Notes under the pieces: model-generated
Told to the model about the DNA's origin: nothing
Database searches by the model: none
The model's input: the letters and a program-made list of their open reading frames with translations, nothing else
Source: JAZLIC01 sp045617225
Lineage (GTDB): Bacteria > Bacillota > Clostridia > Monoglobales > Monoglobaceae
Direction of reading: 5' to 3'
NCBI GenBank assembly: GCA_045617225.1
Contig: JAZLIC010000043.1
Location: 1 to 11,895, forward strand
DNA length: 11,895 nucleotides
Program-made: the position numbers and the translations under genes
Shown here: piece by piece, positions 5,051 through 11,895 of the stretch
Numbering within the stretch: position 1 is the stretch's first letter
Layout: every line of letters starts with the position of its first letter

Positions 5051-6724
5051 ATGTATCTTCCGCCTATTAAAGCAAGTGGCGAAAAAATAAGCAGACATCT
5101 TGCGTTTTTGGGTTACAGTGACAAGGAAAAGATAGACGATGCACAGTTTTCAAATACTTATAATATGTCTGATGACAATTTCCCTGCCGCATCTCCGAGA
5201 AAACCAAGAAAAGAGATTTTGTCACTGAGCGGTATTACAAATATCTGTGCTCCCGAATACACAGGTGCAGACCTGACAAGTTTTACAGGTGTAGCAGACG
5301 GATACTTTTATTATCAGGGAACGAAAATCCAAAACAAGACCCTTACCGCCGGTCAAAAGGAGATAGTGGACTTTAACGGTAAAATATGTATATTCCCGGA
5401 TAAGGTGTTCTACTCTTACCTTCCCAACCCTGATACAGGACTTGTAAATACTGCCCTTCAGGATATGGAGAAAAGCCTTTTGGTATCTGCCGCAAGATTT
5501 TATTCTGCGATGGACGAAAGTACCGGATATTATACTTCGTATATACAAAAAGCAGGAGCAAACTTTACGAGTAAATTTAAAGTAGGCGACAGCGTTGTAA
5601 TATCCGGATGCAGAACAAAATCTAAAAATAATACTTTTGTTACATACGAAAACTCCGAGGGCCCTTCGGAAACAAGTATTGTAACTGCCATTGCTGAGAT
5701 AGTAAGTGCAGACCGATTGGAGCTTAGGCTTTATAACAAATATGGAAAACTGACAACATTTGAAAAGGTAACGACCGAAGCAGGTGATATAACGATAAGC
5801 ACCCATATTCCCGATATGAACCATGTTTGTGTCCATAACAATCGTCTTTGGGGAACATCGGCAAAAGGTGATTTTATCTACGCTTCAAAACTTGGTGACT
5901 GTCAAAGCTTTAACTGCTTTAAGGGCCTTAGCGATGACAGCTGGTATTGTATGATAGGAACCGAGGGACCTTTTACGGGAATTGTGAGCTATCGCGGAAG
6001 CGTTGTGGCGTTTAAGCAGAATTACATTCATCATATATACGGAGATTCGCCTAAAAATTTTGCAATCCCTAAGCAAACAACCACAGGCACGGTAGACGGA
6101 AGGAGCATCGTGGAGGTAGGCGGTGTACTGTATTTCCTATCCGGAGGGGGTTTTTGCGGATACTCCGGCGGTGAACCATATCCTATCAGTGATGATATTT
6201 CTGACAGGTTTGTTGCTTGCAGAGCCGGTACCGATGGTAAAAAGTATTATGCCTGTAGCGAGGTTAGGGACGGTGTATCAAAACTTTTGGTATACAATCC
6301 TCTTTACGGAACCTGGATAATTGAGGACAGTACAAAGTTCGTTGATTTCTTAAAATACGAAGATAAGCTCTATGGGGTTACCGCCGGAAAGATGTATCTC
6401 TTTGGCGAGGGCGGCGAGGACTTCTATTGGAGTTGTATCACAAAAAGATTTACAACGGATACACTAAACCATAAGGGTGCATATAACATATTTTTAAGGC
6501 TTAATATGAAATTCGGTTCAAAAGTTGATGTCTATATAGCTTATGACAATGATGATTTTGAATTTTGCGAAACCGTTAAGGGAGAGGGCTTTTTGGAACA
6601 CAAGGTTCCGATACGATTCCGTAAATGTGACAGCTTCAGGATTAGACTTTATGGTAAGGGGGAAGTTGTTATCCATGATATGGAGGTCGTTCAGTATGTA
6701 GGAGGTAGGACAAATGAGTTATAA
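5051..6724 (+). CDS. Putative tail nozzle (tail tube B-like) protein
   Basis: This 557-aa, almost entirely beta-rich protein follows the adaptor gene and fits the nozzle or tail-tube-B class that forms the lower tail of short-tailed phages. The N-terminus has the layout seen there: DDAQFSNTYNMSDDNFPAAS and then PRKPR. From about residue 250 onward come propeller-like repeats: VHNNRLWG, IYASKLGD, GPFTGIVSYRG, VVAFKQNYIHHIYGDSP, then GGVLYFLSGGGF and LLVYNPLYGTWI. ATG 5051 lies 8 bases after AAGGGGG (5036-5042); ATG 5045 would be only 2 bases away and ATG 5009 lies inside the upstream gene. Thirteen cysteines are spread through the chain, which is many for such a protein. Its last 11 bases overlap the next gene. 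No frameshift is seen. Confidence 0.7.
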   Translation: MYLPPIKASGEKISRHLAFLGYSDKEKIDDAQFSNTYNMSDDNFPAASPRKPRKEILSLSGITNICAPEYTGADLTSFTGVADGYFYYQGTKIQNKTLTAGQKEIVDFNGKICIFPDKVFYSYLPNPDTGLVNTALQDMEKSLLVSAARFYSAMDESTGYYTSYIQKAGANFTSKFKVGDSVVISGCRTKSKNNTFVTYENSEGPSETSIVTAIAEIVSADRLELRLYNKYGKLTTFEKVTTEAGDITISTHIPDMNHVCVHNNRLWGTSAKGDFIYASKLGDCQSFNCFKGLSDDSWYCMIGTEGPFTGIVSYRGSVVAFKQNYIHHIYGDSPKNFAIPKQTTTGTVDGRSIVEVGGVLYFLSGGGFCGYSGGEPYPISDDISDRFVACRAGTDGKKYYACSEVRDGVSKLLVYNPLYGTWIIEDSTKFVDFLKYEDKLYGVTAGKMYLFGEGGEDFYWSCITKRFTTDTLNHKGAYNIFLRLNMKFGSKVDVYIAYDNDDFEFCETVKGEGFLEHKVPIRFRKCDSFRIRLYGKGEVVIHDMEVVQYVGGRTNEL

Positions 6725-7889
6725 TAAGGAAAAGAACATAGGTACAAAAGTTGATGTGCCTGAGATGAACGGAATGGTAGGTATCAGAGCCACCCTTAAT
6801 AATATGGGTATTAAAAACAGCAGTATCGGCTTTGATGATAAAAGCAGTACCGTAACATTAGACGGCAAAGCTTTTATGAAGCCTGACCATTACGATTCCG
6901 ATGCCGGTATAACCTACGCATCGCCTGACAAAATTAAGCAGAGCGTGGCTGACTTCTATAAGTCGTCAAAGGAGCCTGTTGTAAAAGTTTCCGACGCATA
7001 TACTACGTCGGCAGGAAAGTATGGACTTGATGCGAATGCGATGGGTTACAGTGACGGTGTCGTTACAATCGGCGGAAAACCGATTGATATATTGTACATT
7101 GATGACGATGGCAAAGCGTGGGCAAGAAGCTCTGTAGTAGAGGACGCCGTAGAGGAGTACGCTTCCTCTCTTGGCACACAGTCGCCCACGGATATTTTGG
7201 ATATGTACAATAAAAAGTATATGCCGATGCTTGATAAACTCACAAACAGACTTGTAAATACAAAGGAGTTTTCTTATGACCCTGATGAGGACCCTGTTTA
7301 TCAGGCGTACAGAGAAAAGTATTTAAGAGAAGGCGCACGTGTCACAGAGGACACTATGGCGATTTACGCAGGCTTAACCGGCGGATATACAAACTCTATG
7401 GCGGTTACCGCAGGCGCACTTGCGGAGCAGGAGTATGCAAAGAAGGCGACAGACGCAATCCCTGATTTTGCGTCCCTTGCGTATTCACGATATGTTGACA
7501 AGTATAACCGTGATGCAAAGACGTTTGAAAATATCTTGAAGCAGTACGACTTAGAATATAAAAATGCTATGTCGGCAAATAATCAAGTGATAGAAAACGC
7601 CAACAAAACCATAATTTCAAACACAGACCGGGATAAGGAGGCGTTTGAGCGTTATTGGGAGGACAGGAAAAATCGTCAAGAGGAGTCAGAGGATATTCAG
7701 GAGCAGTATTGGCAGAATATATTTAATAATCAGAAACAGCGTGATAACGATTTGGAATTTGCCATCAATTCGTTAGAGCGTGATAAGATAAAGCGTTACC
7801 TTGAAAACTATTTTGATGCAATGTCGGAAGGCGAACTTACGGAAATAAGGCTTAAAAACCAAAAACTTGCAAAAGAGCTTTCAAAGTAA
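6714..7889 (+). CDS. Phage virion-like protein with N-terminal repeats and a coiled coil
   Basis: I do not know this 391-aa protein by name, but its parts are recognisable. Two similar segments of about 60 residues come first (23-82 and 92-150). Each has a (D/S)...VT(L/I).GK motif, a D.D(A/D)G turn and a helix ending (DFYKSS, EEYASS). Residues 193-265 hold a motif typical of hypothetical proteins after phage neck genes: DPVYQAYREKYLREG, then TMAIYAGLTGGYTNS, then an IPDFASLAY segment. Residues 255-390 are highly charged and helical, a probable coiled coil. No signal peptide or membrane segment is visible. Possible roles are an internal or ejected protein, or a linker at the tail. GGAGGT (6701-6706) precedes the ATG, which overlaps the nozzle gene by 11 bases, so translation is coupled. 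It is the last gene of the block. Confidence 0.7.
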   Translation: MSYNKEKNIGTKVDVPEMNGMVGIRATLNNMGIKNSSIGFDDKSSTVTLDGKAFMKPDHYDSDAGITYASPDKIKQSVADFYKSSKEPVVKVSDAYTTSAGKYGLDANAMGYSDGVVTIGGKPIDILYIDDDGKAWARSSVVEDAVEEYASSLGTQSPTDILDMYNKKYMPMLDKLTNRLVNTKEFSYDPDEDPVYQAYREKYLREGARVTEDTMAIYAGLTGGYTNSMAVTAGALAEQEYAKKATDAIPDFASLAYSRYVDKYNRDAKTFENILKQYDLEYKNAMSANNQVIENANKTIISNTDRDKEAFERYWEDRKNRQEESEDIQEQYWQNIFNNQKQRDNDLEFAINSLERDKIKRYLENYFDAMSEGELTEIRLKNQKLAKELSK

Positions 7890-7890
7890 T

Positions 7891-7923
7891 AAAAAGAGCG
7901 GCCGTGAGGTCGCTCTTTTTTTT
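7891..7923. terminator. Bidirectional terminator between the phage block and spoIIR
   Basis: GAGCGGCC (7896-7903) pairs with GGTCGCTC (7908-7915), with one G-T pair, around a GTGA loop. The stem is flanked by five A residues and eight T residues, so it can stop the + strand phage transcript and the converging minus-strand spoIIR transcript, whose stop codon is at 7934-7936. Confidence 0.9.
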
Positions 7924-7933
7924 GCCGTTGATA

Positions 7934-8545
7934 TTATCTGAATAAATTTCCTATTACTTCGGCGGTTTTGAATTTAAGCTTTACTTTTATTGATTCCTCA
8001 CTTTGGGTAAGTAAGGCGTATTCTTCAGGGGTGAGGCTTTCTTTAAGAGCTTCTTTTGCACTTTCTGTTGTTTCGCTACTCAGGCAAAGTGGTGGATACA
8101 TTACGCACCACCAATTATGCCCTTCTCCGCTACCGATTATAATTCGTACCGCCAGGTACTTTCCGGCAGGCAATGTGATATTGTCGTAGGTCTTTGTAGG
8201 GAATGAAACTTCTTCCAATGATGCTTTGGCGGAATAATCATAGCCTTGTTTTATGATTTCGTCTTTTGCTGCAAGCTCTATCTCAGGCAAAAGTTCTTCA
8301 GCGAGCGATATACTTTCCTTTCGGCTTTTGACTGATGCAAAGCGATTCCCGAAATCGCTTAAAATTCTGTCACGCACCTTTATTTTTAAGGCTTGGTCAT
8401 AGTCGTTGTCACTTTCGGCAAGGATATGAAGCCGAAGAACGTTGTCCGAAATATCTCTGCTCATCGCCGAAGTTCCGCATAAATAGAAGGAAAGAATAAG
8501 TGTAATTGGGATTAAAAAGATAAGTATTTTCTTATGTTTAGCCAT
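7934..8545 (-). CDS. spoIIR: Stage II sporulation protein R
   Basis: This 203-aa protein is the forespore signalling protein that crosses to the intermembrane space and triggers the membrane protease SpoIIGA to process pro-sigma-E in the mother cell. An N-terminal membrane or signal segment spans about residues 6-26 after a basic AKHKK start. The family core is clear: DNVLRLHILAESDNDYDQ (34-51), LKIKVRD (53-59), LPAGKYLAVRIIIGSG (125-140), and the hallmark EGHNWWCVMYPPLC (141-154). The length is normal for the family. On the minus strand a GGAGGA site precedes ATG 8543-8545. It is the only minus-strand gene here and converges on the phage block through a shared terminator. Its presence marks the host as a spore former. 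Confidence 0.95.
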   Translation of the reverse strand: MAKHKKILIFLIPITLILSFYLCGTSAMSRDISDNVLRLHILAESDNDYDQALKIKVRDRILSDFGNRFASVKSRKESISLAEELLPEIELAAKDEIIKQGYDYSAKASLEEVSFPTKTYDNITLPAGKYLAVRIIIGSGEGHNWWCVMYPPLCLSSETTESAKEALKESLTPEEYALLTQSEESIKVKLKFKTAEVIGNLFR

Positions 8546-8575
8546 TGTTCCTCCAAAATATAAAAGATATAAATG

Positions 8576-8603
8576 ATTATTAACAAAAATTTAATCAATA
8601 TAC
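8576..8603 (-). promoter_or_regulatory. Possible sigma-F-type promoter of spoIIR
   Basis: On the minus strand GTATA (8603-8599) is followed after 14 bases by GTTAATAAT (8584-8576). This loosely fits the forespore -35 GYATA and the -10 GGNNANNNT pattern, but the spacing is a base or two short and the second -10 G is missing. In Bacillus spoIIR is sigma-F dependent, which makes the site plausible. The region is very AT-rich, so a chance match is also possible. Confidence 0.3.
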
Positions 8604-8606
8604 ATA

Positions 8607-8635
8607 TTGAAATTCATTTAATATAATAGTACAAT
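8607..8635 (+). promoter_or_regulatory. Promoter of the ddl-murI-argS gene group
   Basis: TTGAAA (8607-8612) and TACAAT (8630-8635) are 17 bases apart, a near-consensus housekeeping promoter. Overlapping TATAAT copies at 8622-8627 and 8637-8642 could be alternatives. Start of transcription would be near 8642, leaving a leader of about 30 bases before the ddl ATG, too short for a riboswitch or T-box. Confidence 0.7.
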
Positions 8636-8671
8636 ATATAATGAATAGTAGTATGCGTTTGGAGGTTTTTT

Positions 8672-9727
8672 ATGAATAAGCAAGATTTATGCGTTATTTT
8701 CGGCGGTGTGTCAAGCGAACATGAGGTTTCGGTGGTATCTGCGACAAGTGTACTCAAAAATATCAATAAAGAGAAATACAATATACATATGATTTATATT
8801 ACCAAAGACGGAAGATGGCTATATTATGACGGTGCGATTGAGGAACTTGAAAATATCAAGGACTTTGACGGTCTGAATTTAGATATGGCGTTTATTTCGC
8901 CTGACCGCAACGACCACGGAATTTTAAGGTTTACCGATAGCGGTATTGTTAAGATTCATATCGATGTTATATTCCCCGTGATGCACGGAAAGAACGGTGA
9001 GGACGGAACTATTCAGGGACTCTTTGAGATTGCAGGTATTCCTTATGTAGGCCCGCACGTAATAGGAAGCTCGGTTTGTATGGATAAATGTGTGGCGAAA
9101 ATACTTTTTAAATATGCGGGAATTCCGCAAGCTGATTGGGTAGAACTTAAAAGAGGGCAGAAGCCGAACATTGAAGAAATAGAATCAAAGCTTGGCTATC
9201 CTTGCTTTGTCAAGCCGGCAAATGCAGGGTCTTCTGTCGGTATAAGTAAGGCTAAAAACAGAGAAGAACTTTTGCGAGGTATAGAGGTTGCATTTAAAGA
9301 GGATTATAAGCTTTTGATTGAGGAAGCGGTATCTGCAAGAGAAGTAGAGTGTGCAGTACTTGGCAACTTTGAGCCTGAGTGTGCATATGCCTTGGGTGAG
9401 ATTACACCTACTGCGGAGTTTTATGATTATGACGCAAAGTATAATGACGCTTCATCAAGGCTGACTGTTCCTGCCGAATTAGACGAGGACACCGCCGATA
9501 AAATCCGTGAATACGCAAAGACTGCTTATAAGCTTTGCGAGTGCAGAGGACTGTCGAGAGTAGATTTCTTTGTGGACAAAGGGGACGGAAGCATAAAACT
9601 AAATGAGATAAATACTATACCGGGATTTACCTCCATCAGTATGTATCCTAAACTTTGGGGAGCAAGCGGACTTTCTTATTCTGATTTAATTGACAGACTT
9701 ATTTCCTGTGCTATGGAAGAAGAATAG
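8672..9727 (+). CDS. ddl: D-alanine--D-alanine ligase
   Basis: This 351-aa ATP-grasp enzyme joins two D-alanines with ATP in the cytoplasm to make the end of the peptidoglycan stem peptide. Motifs in order: FGGVSSEHEVS with E16 (10-20), HGKNGEDG (105-112), VGPHVIGSSVCMDK (126-139), the ATP-binding FVKPANAGSSVG with K181 and S187 (179-190), EVECAVLG (224-231), and the metal-binding RVDFF with D298 and LNEINTIPG with E312 and N314. The omega loop reads YDYDAKYNDASS; the K256-Y257 pair is that of true D-Ala-D-Ala ligases and not of VanA-type D-Ala-D-Lac enzymes, so no glycopeptide resistance is implied. GGAGGT (8661-8666) sits 5 bases before the ATG. murI follows after 10 bases. Confidence 0.95.
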   Translation: MNKQDLCVIFGGVSSEHEVSVVSATSVLKNINKEKYNIHMIYITKDGRWLYYDGAIEELENIKDFDGLNLDMAFISPDRNDHGILRFTDSGIVKIHIDVIFPVMHGKNGEDGTIQGLFEIAGIPYVGPHVIGSSVCMDKCVAKILFKYAGIPQADWVELKRGQKPNIEEIESKLGYPCFVKPANAGSSVGISKAKNREELLRGIEVAFKEDYKLLIEEAVSAREVECAVLGNFEPECAYALGEITPTAEFYDYDAKYNDASSRLTVPAELDEDTADKIREYAKTAYKLCECRGLSRVDFFVDKGDGSIKLNEINTIPGFTSISMYPKLWGASGLSYSDLIDRLISCAMEEE

Positions 9728-9737
9728 GGGGAGGAAA

Positions 9738-10550
9738 ATGGATAATCGACCTATAGGTATTTTTGACTCCGGTCTTGGGGGACTTACCTGTGCAAAGGAA
9801 ATTATGAAAATTCTGCCCGGCGAGGATATAATCTATTTTGGCGATACGGGACGTGTGCCTTACGGAACACGAAGTGCAGGTACTATCGTAAAATATGTAA
9901 GACAGGACATAAAATTTTTAAAGGCCTTTGACATAAAGTGTATCTTAATCGCTTGCGGCACTGCAAGCAGTGCGGCACTCCCTGTTATACAGGAGGAATT
10001 TGATGTAGATATAATCGGTGTTCTTTTGCCTGCGGCAACAAAAGCGGTTAAAATGACGAAGAATAAGAAAATCGGCGTTTTGGGTACTGCCGGAACGATA
10101 AGGAGCGGTAAGTATGCCGAGCAGATAAAGGCACTTGATAAAGAGATAGAAGTTTATCAAAAAGCTTGTCCGATGTTTGTGCCTTTGGTGGAAAACGGAT
10201 ATTCGAGCGGCGAGGTCGCAAGAATTATTGCCTCTGATTATTTAAAAGAGCTTAAAGAAAAAGAAGTTGATACCCTTATCTTGGGTTGCACACACTATCC
10301 CCTTTTAAAACAGGTGATAGGTGAGGTTATGGGAAAAGATGTTGCCCTTATAGATGCCGGTGCGGCAACTGCCGATTATGCGAAAAGCGTTCTTGAAAGG
10401 GACAAGAAGCTGTCCGATAAAGTTTCGGGCGGCGAAACAAAATTCTTTGTCAGCGATATTGTAGACGGTTTTGCGACACTTGGCGGAATTTTCCTGGAAA
10501 GGCCTATAACCGAACAGGAAATCAGACAGGTTGATATTGAAGCGTACTGA
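9738..10550 (+). CDS. murI: Glutamate racemase
   Basis: This 270-aa cofactor-free racemase converts L- to D-glutamate for peptidoglycan. It has the two-cysteine active site of the family: FDSGLGG (9-15) with D10, IACGTASS (71-78) with C73, and LGCTHYPLL (182-190) with C184 and H186. YFGDTGRVPYG (33-43) is the usual substrate-loop region. The first cysteine motif reads ACGT where many MurI proteins have ACNT; I believe this variant occurs in other Clostridia and expect activity. ATG 9738 is chosen for GGGGAGG (9727-9733), 4 bases upstream and overlapping the ddl stop; ATG 9690 lies within ddl. The chain continues into the DUF1934 gene after 9 bases. The gene shares the cell-wall precursor role with ddl and is co-transcribed with it. 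Confidence 0.95.
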   Translation: MDNRPIGIFDSGLGGLTCAKEIMKILPGEDIIYFGDTGRVPYGTRSAGTIVKYVRQDIKFLKAFDIKCILIACGTASSAALPVIQEEFDVDIIGVLLPAATKAVKMTKNKKIGVLGTAGTIRSGKYAEQIKALDKEIEVYQKACPMFVPLVENGYSSGEVARIIASDYLKELKEKEVDTLILGCTHYPLLKQVIGEVMGKDVALIDAGAATADYAKSVLERDKKLSDKVSGGETKFFVSDIVDGFATLGGIFLERPITEQEIRQVDIEAY

Positions 10551-10559
10551 GGAGAAGGA

Positions 10560-10979
10560 ATGGAAAATAATGCAGTTATTTTTATAAAAACCTGTTTGGA
10601 AACAGACGGTGATAATGATGCAATAGAACTTGAAACCACGGGCAGATTTGCTTTTCGTGGCGGAAAGTACTATATTGTATATGACGAAAGTCCGGCTACC
10701 GGGTTTTCAGATACCACGACTACCATTAAGGCGGCGCCGAAAAATGTGACGGTAATGCGGCACGGAAAGGCAAGTATGAAGATGGAGTACATAGAGGGCG
10801 AACGACGACTGTGTATGTATCCTACGCCTTATGGAAATATAGCGGTAGAGGTGCAGACGACAAAAATTGATTTTGATTTAAACGAAGGCGGCGGCACACT
10901 TAAAGTTGATTATCTTTTGGACAGGGATAATATAAATTTTTCAAAGAACTCTTTATGTATAAAAGTTCGTTGTGATTGA
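10560..10979 (+). CDS. DUF1934 family beta-barrel protein (YwiB-like)
   Basis: This 139-aa protein is a small lipocalin-like beta barrel of unknown function, related to B. subtilis YwiB. It shows an alternating strand pattern through the whole chain: ELETTGRFAFRGGKYYIVYDE (about 23-43), a Thr-rich stretch TTTTIKAAP, VTVMRHGKASMKMEY, YPTPYGNIAVEVQT, and then GGGTLKVDYLLD (about 110-121). It lacks a signal peptide and obvious catalytic residues, so it is probably cytosolic. GAGGAG overlaps the murI stop and precedes the ATG. It lies directly before argS, as I recall for DUF1934 genes in other Firmicutes; that context does not reveal a function. Confidence 0.8.
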   Translation: MENNAVIFIKTCLETDGDNDAIELETTGRFAFRGGKYYIVYDESPATGFSDTTTTIKAAPKNVTVMRHGKASMKMEYIEGERRLCMYPTPYGNIAVEVQTTKIDFDLNEGGGTLKVDYLLDRDNINFSKNSLCIKVRCD

Positions 10980-11011
10980 TAAATAAATTTCAAGATAGAA
11001 CGGAGAGAAAA

Positions 11012-11895
11012 ATGAATATTCAAGAAGATGTAAGAGCAGGGATTATAAAATCAATAGAAGGTGCGTATTCAGACGCAGTTTCAGACGGAACACTCGACAG
11101 AGCGGCCGATATTGCTTTAAGCGATATAATTCGTTTAGAGGTGCCGAAGGACAAGGAGCACGGCGACTTTGCCTGTAATGTGGCAATGGTGCTTGCAAAA
11201 CCTATGCGCAAAGCTCCGAGAGCTATTGCCGAGGCGCTTGTTTCGCATTTGCCCGAAAATAAGAATGTGGCAAAGGTGGAAATCGCCGGAGCAGGTTTTA
11301 TAAACTTCTACCTTACCAACGATTGGCGCTATAAAACAATGGAAGCTATCGAAAACGAAGGCGAGGACTACGGAAAGGTTAATATCGGTTGCGGCAAAAA
11401 AGTTATGGTTGAGTTTGTAAGCGCAAACCCAACGGGACCTATGCACATGGGTAATGCACGAGGCGGTGCATTAGGCGACTGCTTGGCATCTGTTCTTGAA
11501 TACGCAGGCTATGATGTAACTCGTGAGTTTTATATCAATGACGCAGGCAACCAGATTGAAAAGTTCGGCAACTCATTAAATGCAAGATATATTCAACAGT
11601 TAAAGGGCGAGGATGCTATTGAATTCCCGGAGGACGGTTATCAGGGCGCCGACATCACCGACCACGCAAAGGCGTTTATTGAAATTCACGGGGACAAGTA
11701 TTTAAACTGTGACGAAAGTGAACGCAAAAAAGCACTTGTTGAATATGCTTTGGAGAAGAATATTGCGGCGCTTAAATCGGACCTCGAAAAGTATCGTATA
11801 TACTACGATGTATGGTTCAGGGAAAGCACCCTTCACAATTCGAATGAGGTTACAAAAACCATACAGAAGCTTACCGACAACGGATATACTTATAC
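11012..11895 (+). CDS. argS: Arginyl-tRNA synthetase, 5' part
   Basis: The first 294 residues of a class I synthetase that charges tRNA-Arg; the gene is open at the window end, so about half of a usual 550-600-aa chain is missing from view. Residues 1-120 form the N-terminal additional (Add-1) domain that contacts the tRNA D-loop, with EHGDFACNVAM (49-59) and AGAGFINFYL (92-101). The catalytic domain begins with EFVSANPTGPMHMGN (134-148), where HMGN is the HIGH signature, followed by REFYINDAGNQ (171-181). The KMSKS-like region lies beyond the window. CGGAGAG (11001-11007) sits 4 bases before the ATG and the gap to the DUF1934 gene is 32 bases. I see no T-box or terminator in that gap, so argS is probably co-transcribed from the ddl promoter. 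Confidence 0.95.
   Translation, partial: MNIQEDVRAGIIKSIEGAYSDAVSDGTLDRAADIALSDIIRLEVPKDKEHGDFACNVAMVLAKPMRKAPRAIAEALVSHLPENKNVAKVEIAGAGFINFYLTNDWRYKTMEAIENEGEDYGKVNIGCGKKVMVEFVSANPTGPMHMGNARGGALGDCLASVLEYAGYDVTREFYINDAGNQIEKFGNSLNARYIQQLKGEDAIEFPEDGYQGADITDHAKAFIEIHGDKYLNCDESERKKALVEYALEKNIAALKSDLEKYRIYYDVWFRESTLHNSNEVTKTIQKLTDNGYTY

Noticed and set aside
5222..5836. A 204-codon open frame on the minus strand
   Set aside because: It is antisense to the nozzle gene, rich in Cys and Tyr as expected from a mirrored frame, with no ribosome site.
1865..7898. A 10-bp direct repeat ATAAAAAGAG on both sides of the phage block as a possible attachment-site pair
   Set aside because: Both copies are the A-rich left arm of an intrinsic terminator, where such wording is common. 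No integrase and no longer core is present.
9488..9490. Whether ddl could be a VanA-type ligase giving glycopeptide resistance
   Set aside because: The omega-loop K256-Y257 pair marks a D-Ala-D-Ala ligase and no vanH or vanX neighbour exists.
10980..11011. A T-box or attenuator before argS
   Set aside because: The gap is only 32 bases and has no hairpin or T-run.

Overview
The window reads as a chromosomal segment of a spore-forming, low-to-mid GC Clostridia-type Firmicute. The evidence is a spoIIR gene, strong AGGAGG-type ribosome binding sites, a type III pantothenate kinase paired with an ECF-transporter S component, and short mosaic intergenic repeats of the kind seen in gut Clostridia. 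I cannot name the genus.

Layout. Positions 1-365 hold no credible gene. They are a repeat cluster: an inverted pair of GGCGGTC hairpins at 3-24 and 336-357, a larger hairpin at 28-99, and two 67-bp tandem units differing by one base. Positions 389-1852 carry coaX and an ECF S component, probably a pantothenate uptake and phosphorylation pair, closed by a textbook UUCG-loop terminator. Positions 1903-7923 hold a block of phage virion genes, all on the + strand: a scaffold-like protein, an N4-gp56-family major capsid protein, an 83-aa protein, a neck adaptor-like protein, a tail-nozzle-like protein and a 391-aa coiled-coil virion-like protein. A bidirectional terminator ends the block. On the minus strand follows spoIIR (7934-8545). 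A divergent AT-rich promoter region then leads to ddl, murI, a DUF1934 gene and the 5' part of argS, which runs off the window end.

How the genes work together. coaX and the S component would supply CoA precursor. ddl and murI make D-Ala-D-Ala and D-Glu for peptidoglycan. spoIIR is the forespore signal that triggers pro-sigma-E processing. The phage block is the unusual part. It encodes an intact shell, scaffold and neck set but has no terminase, portal, protease, integrase, lysis or replication gene, and it lies directly between housekeeping and sporulation genes. It has its own probable control signals: a cre/LacI-like palindromic operator before the scaffold gene, and two related long palindromic elements that bracket exactly the scaffold-capsid pair. 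It may be a domesticated or split particle locus, or the preserved middle slice of a decayed prophage. Sequence alone cannot decide between these. Family calls are from recognition of the translated sequence, without any search.
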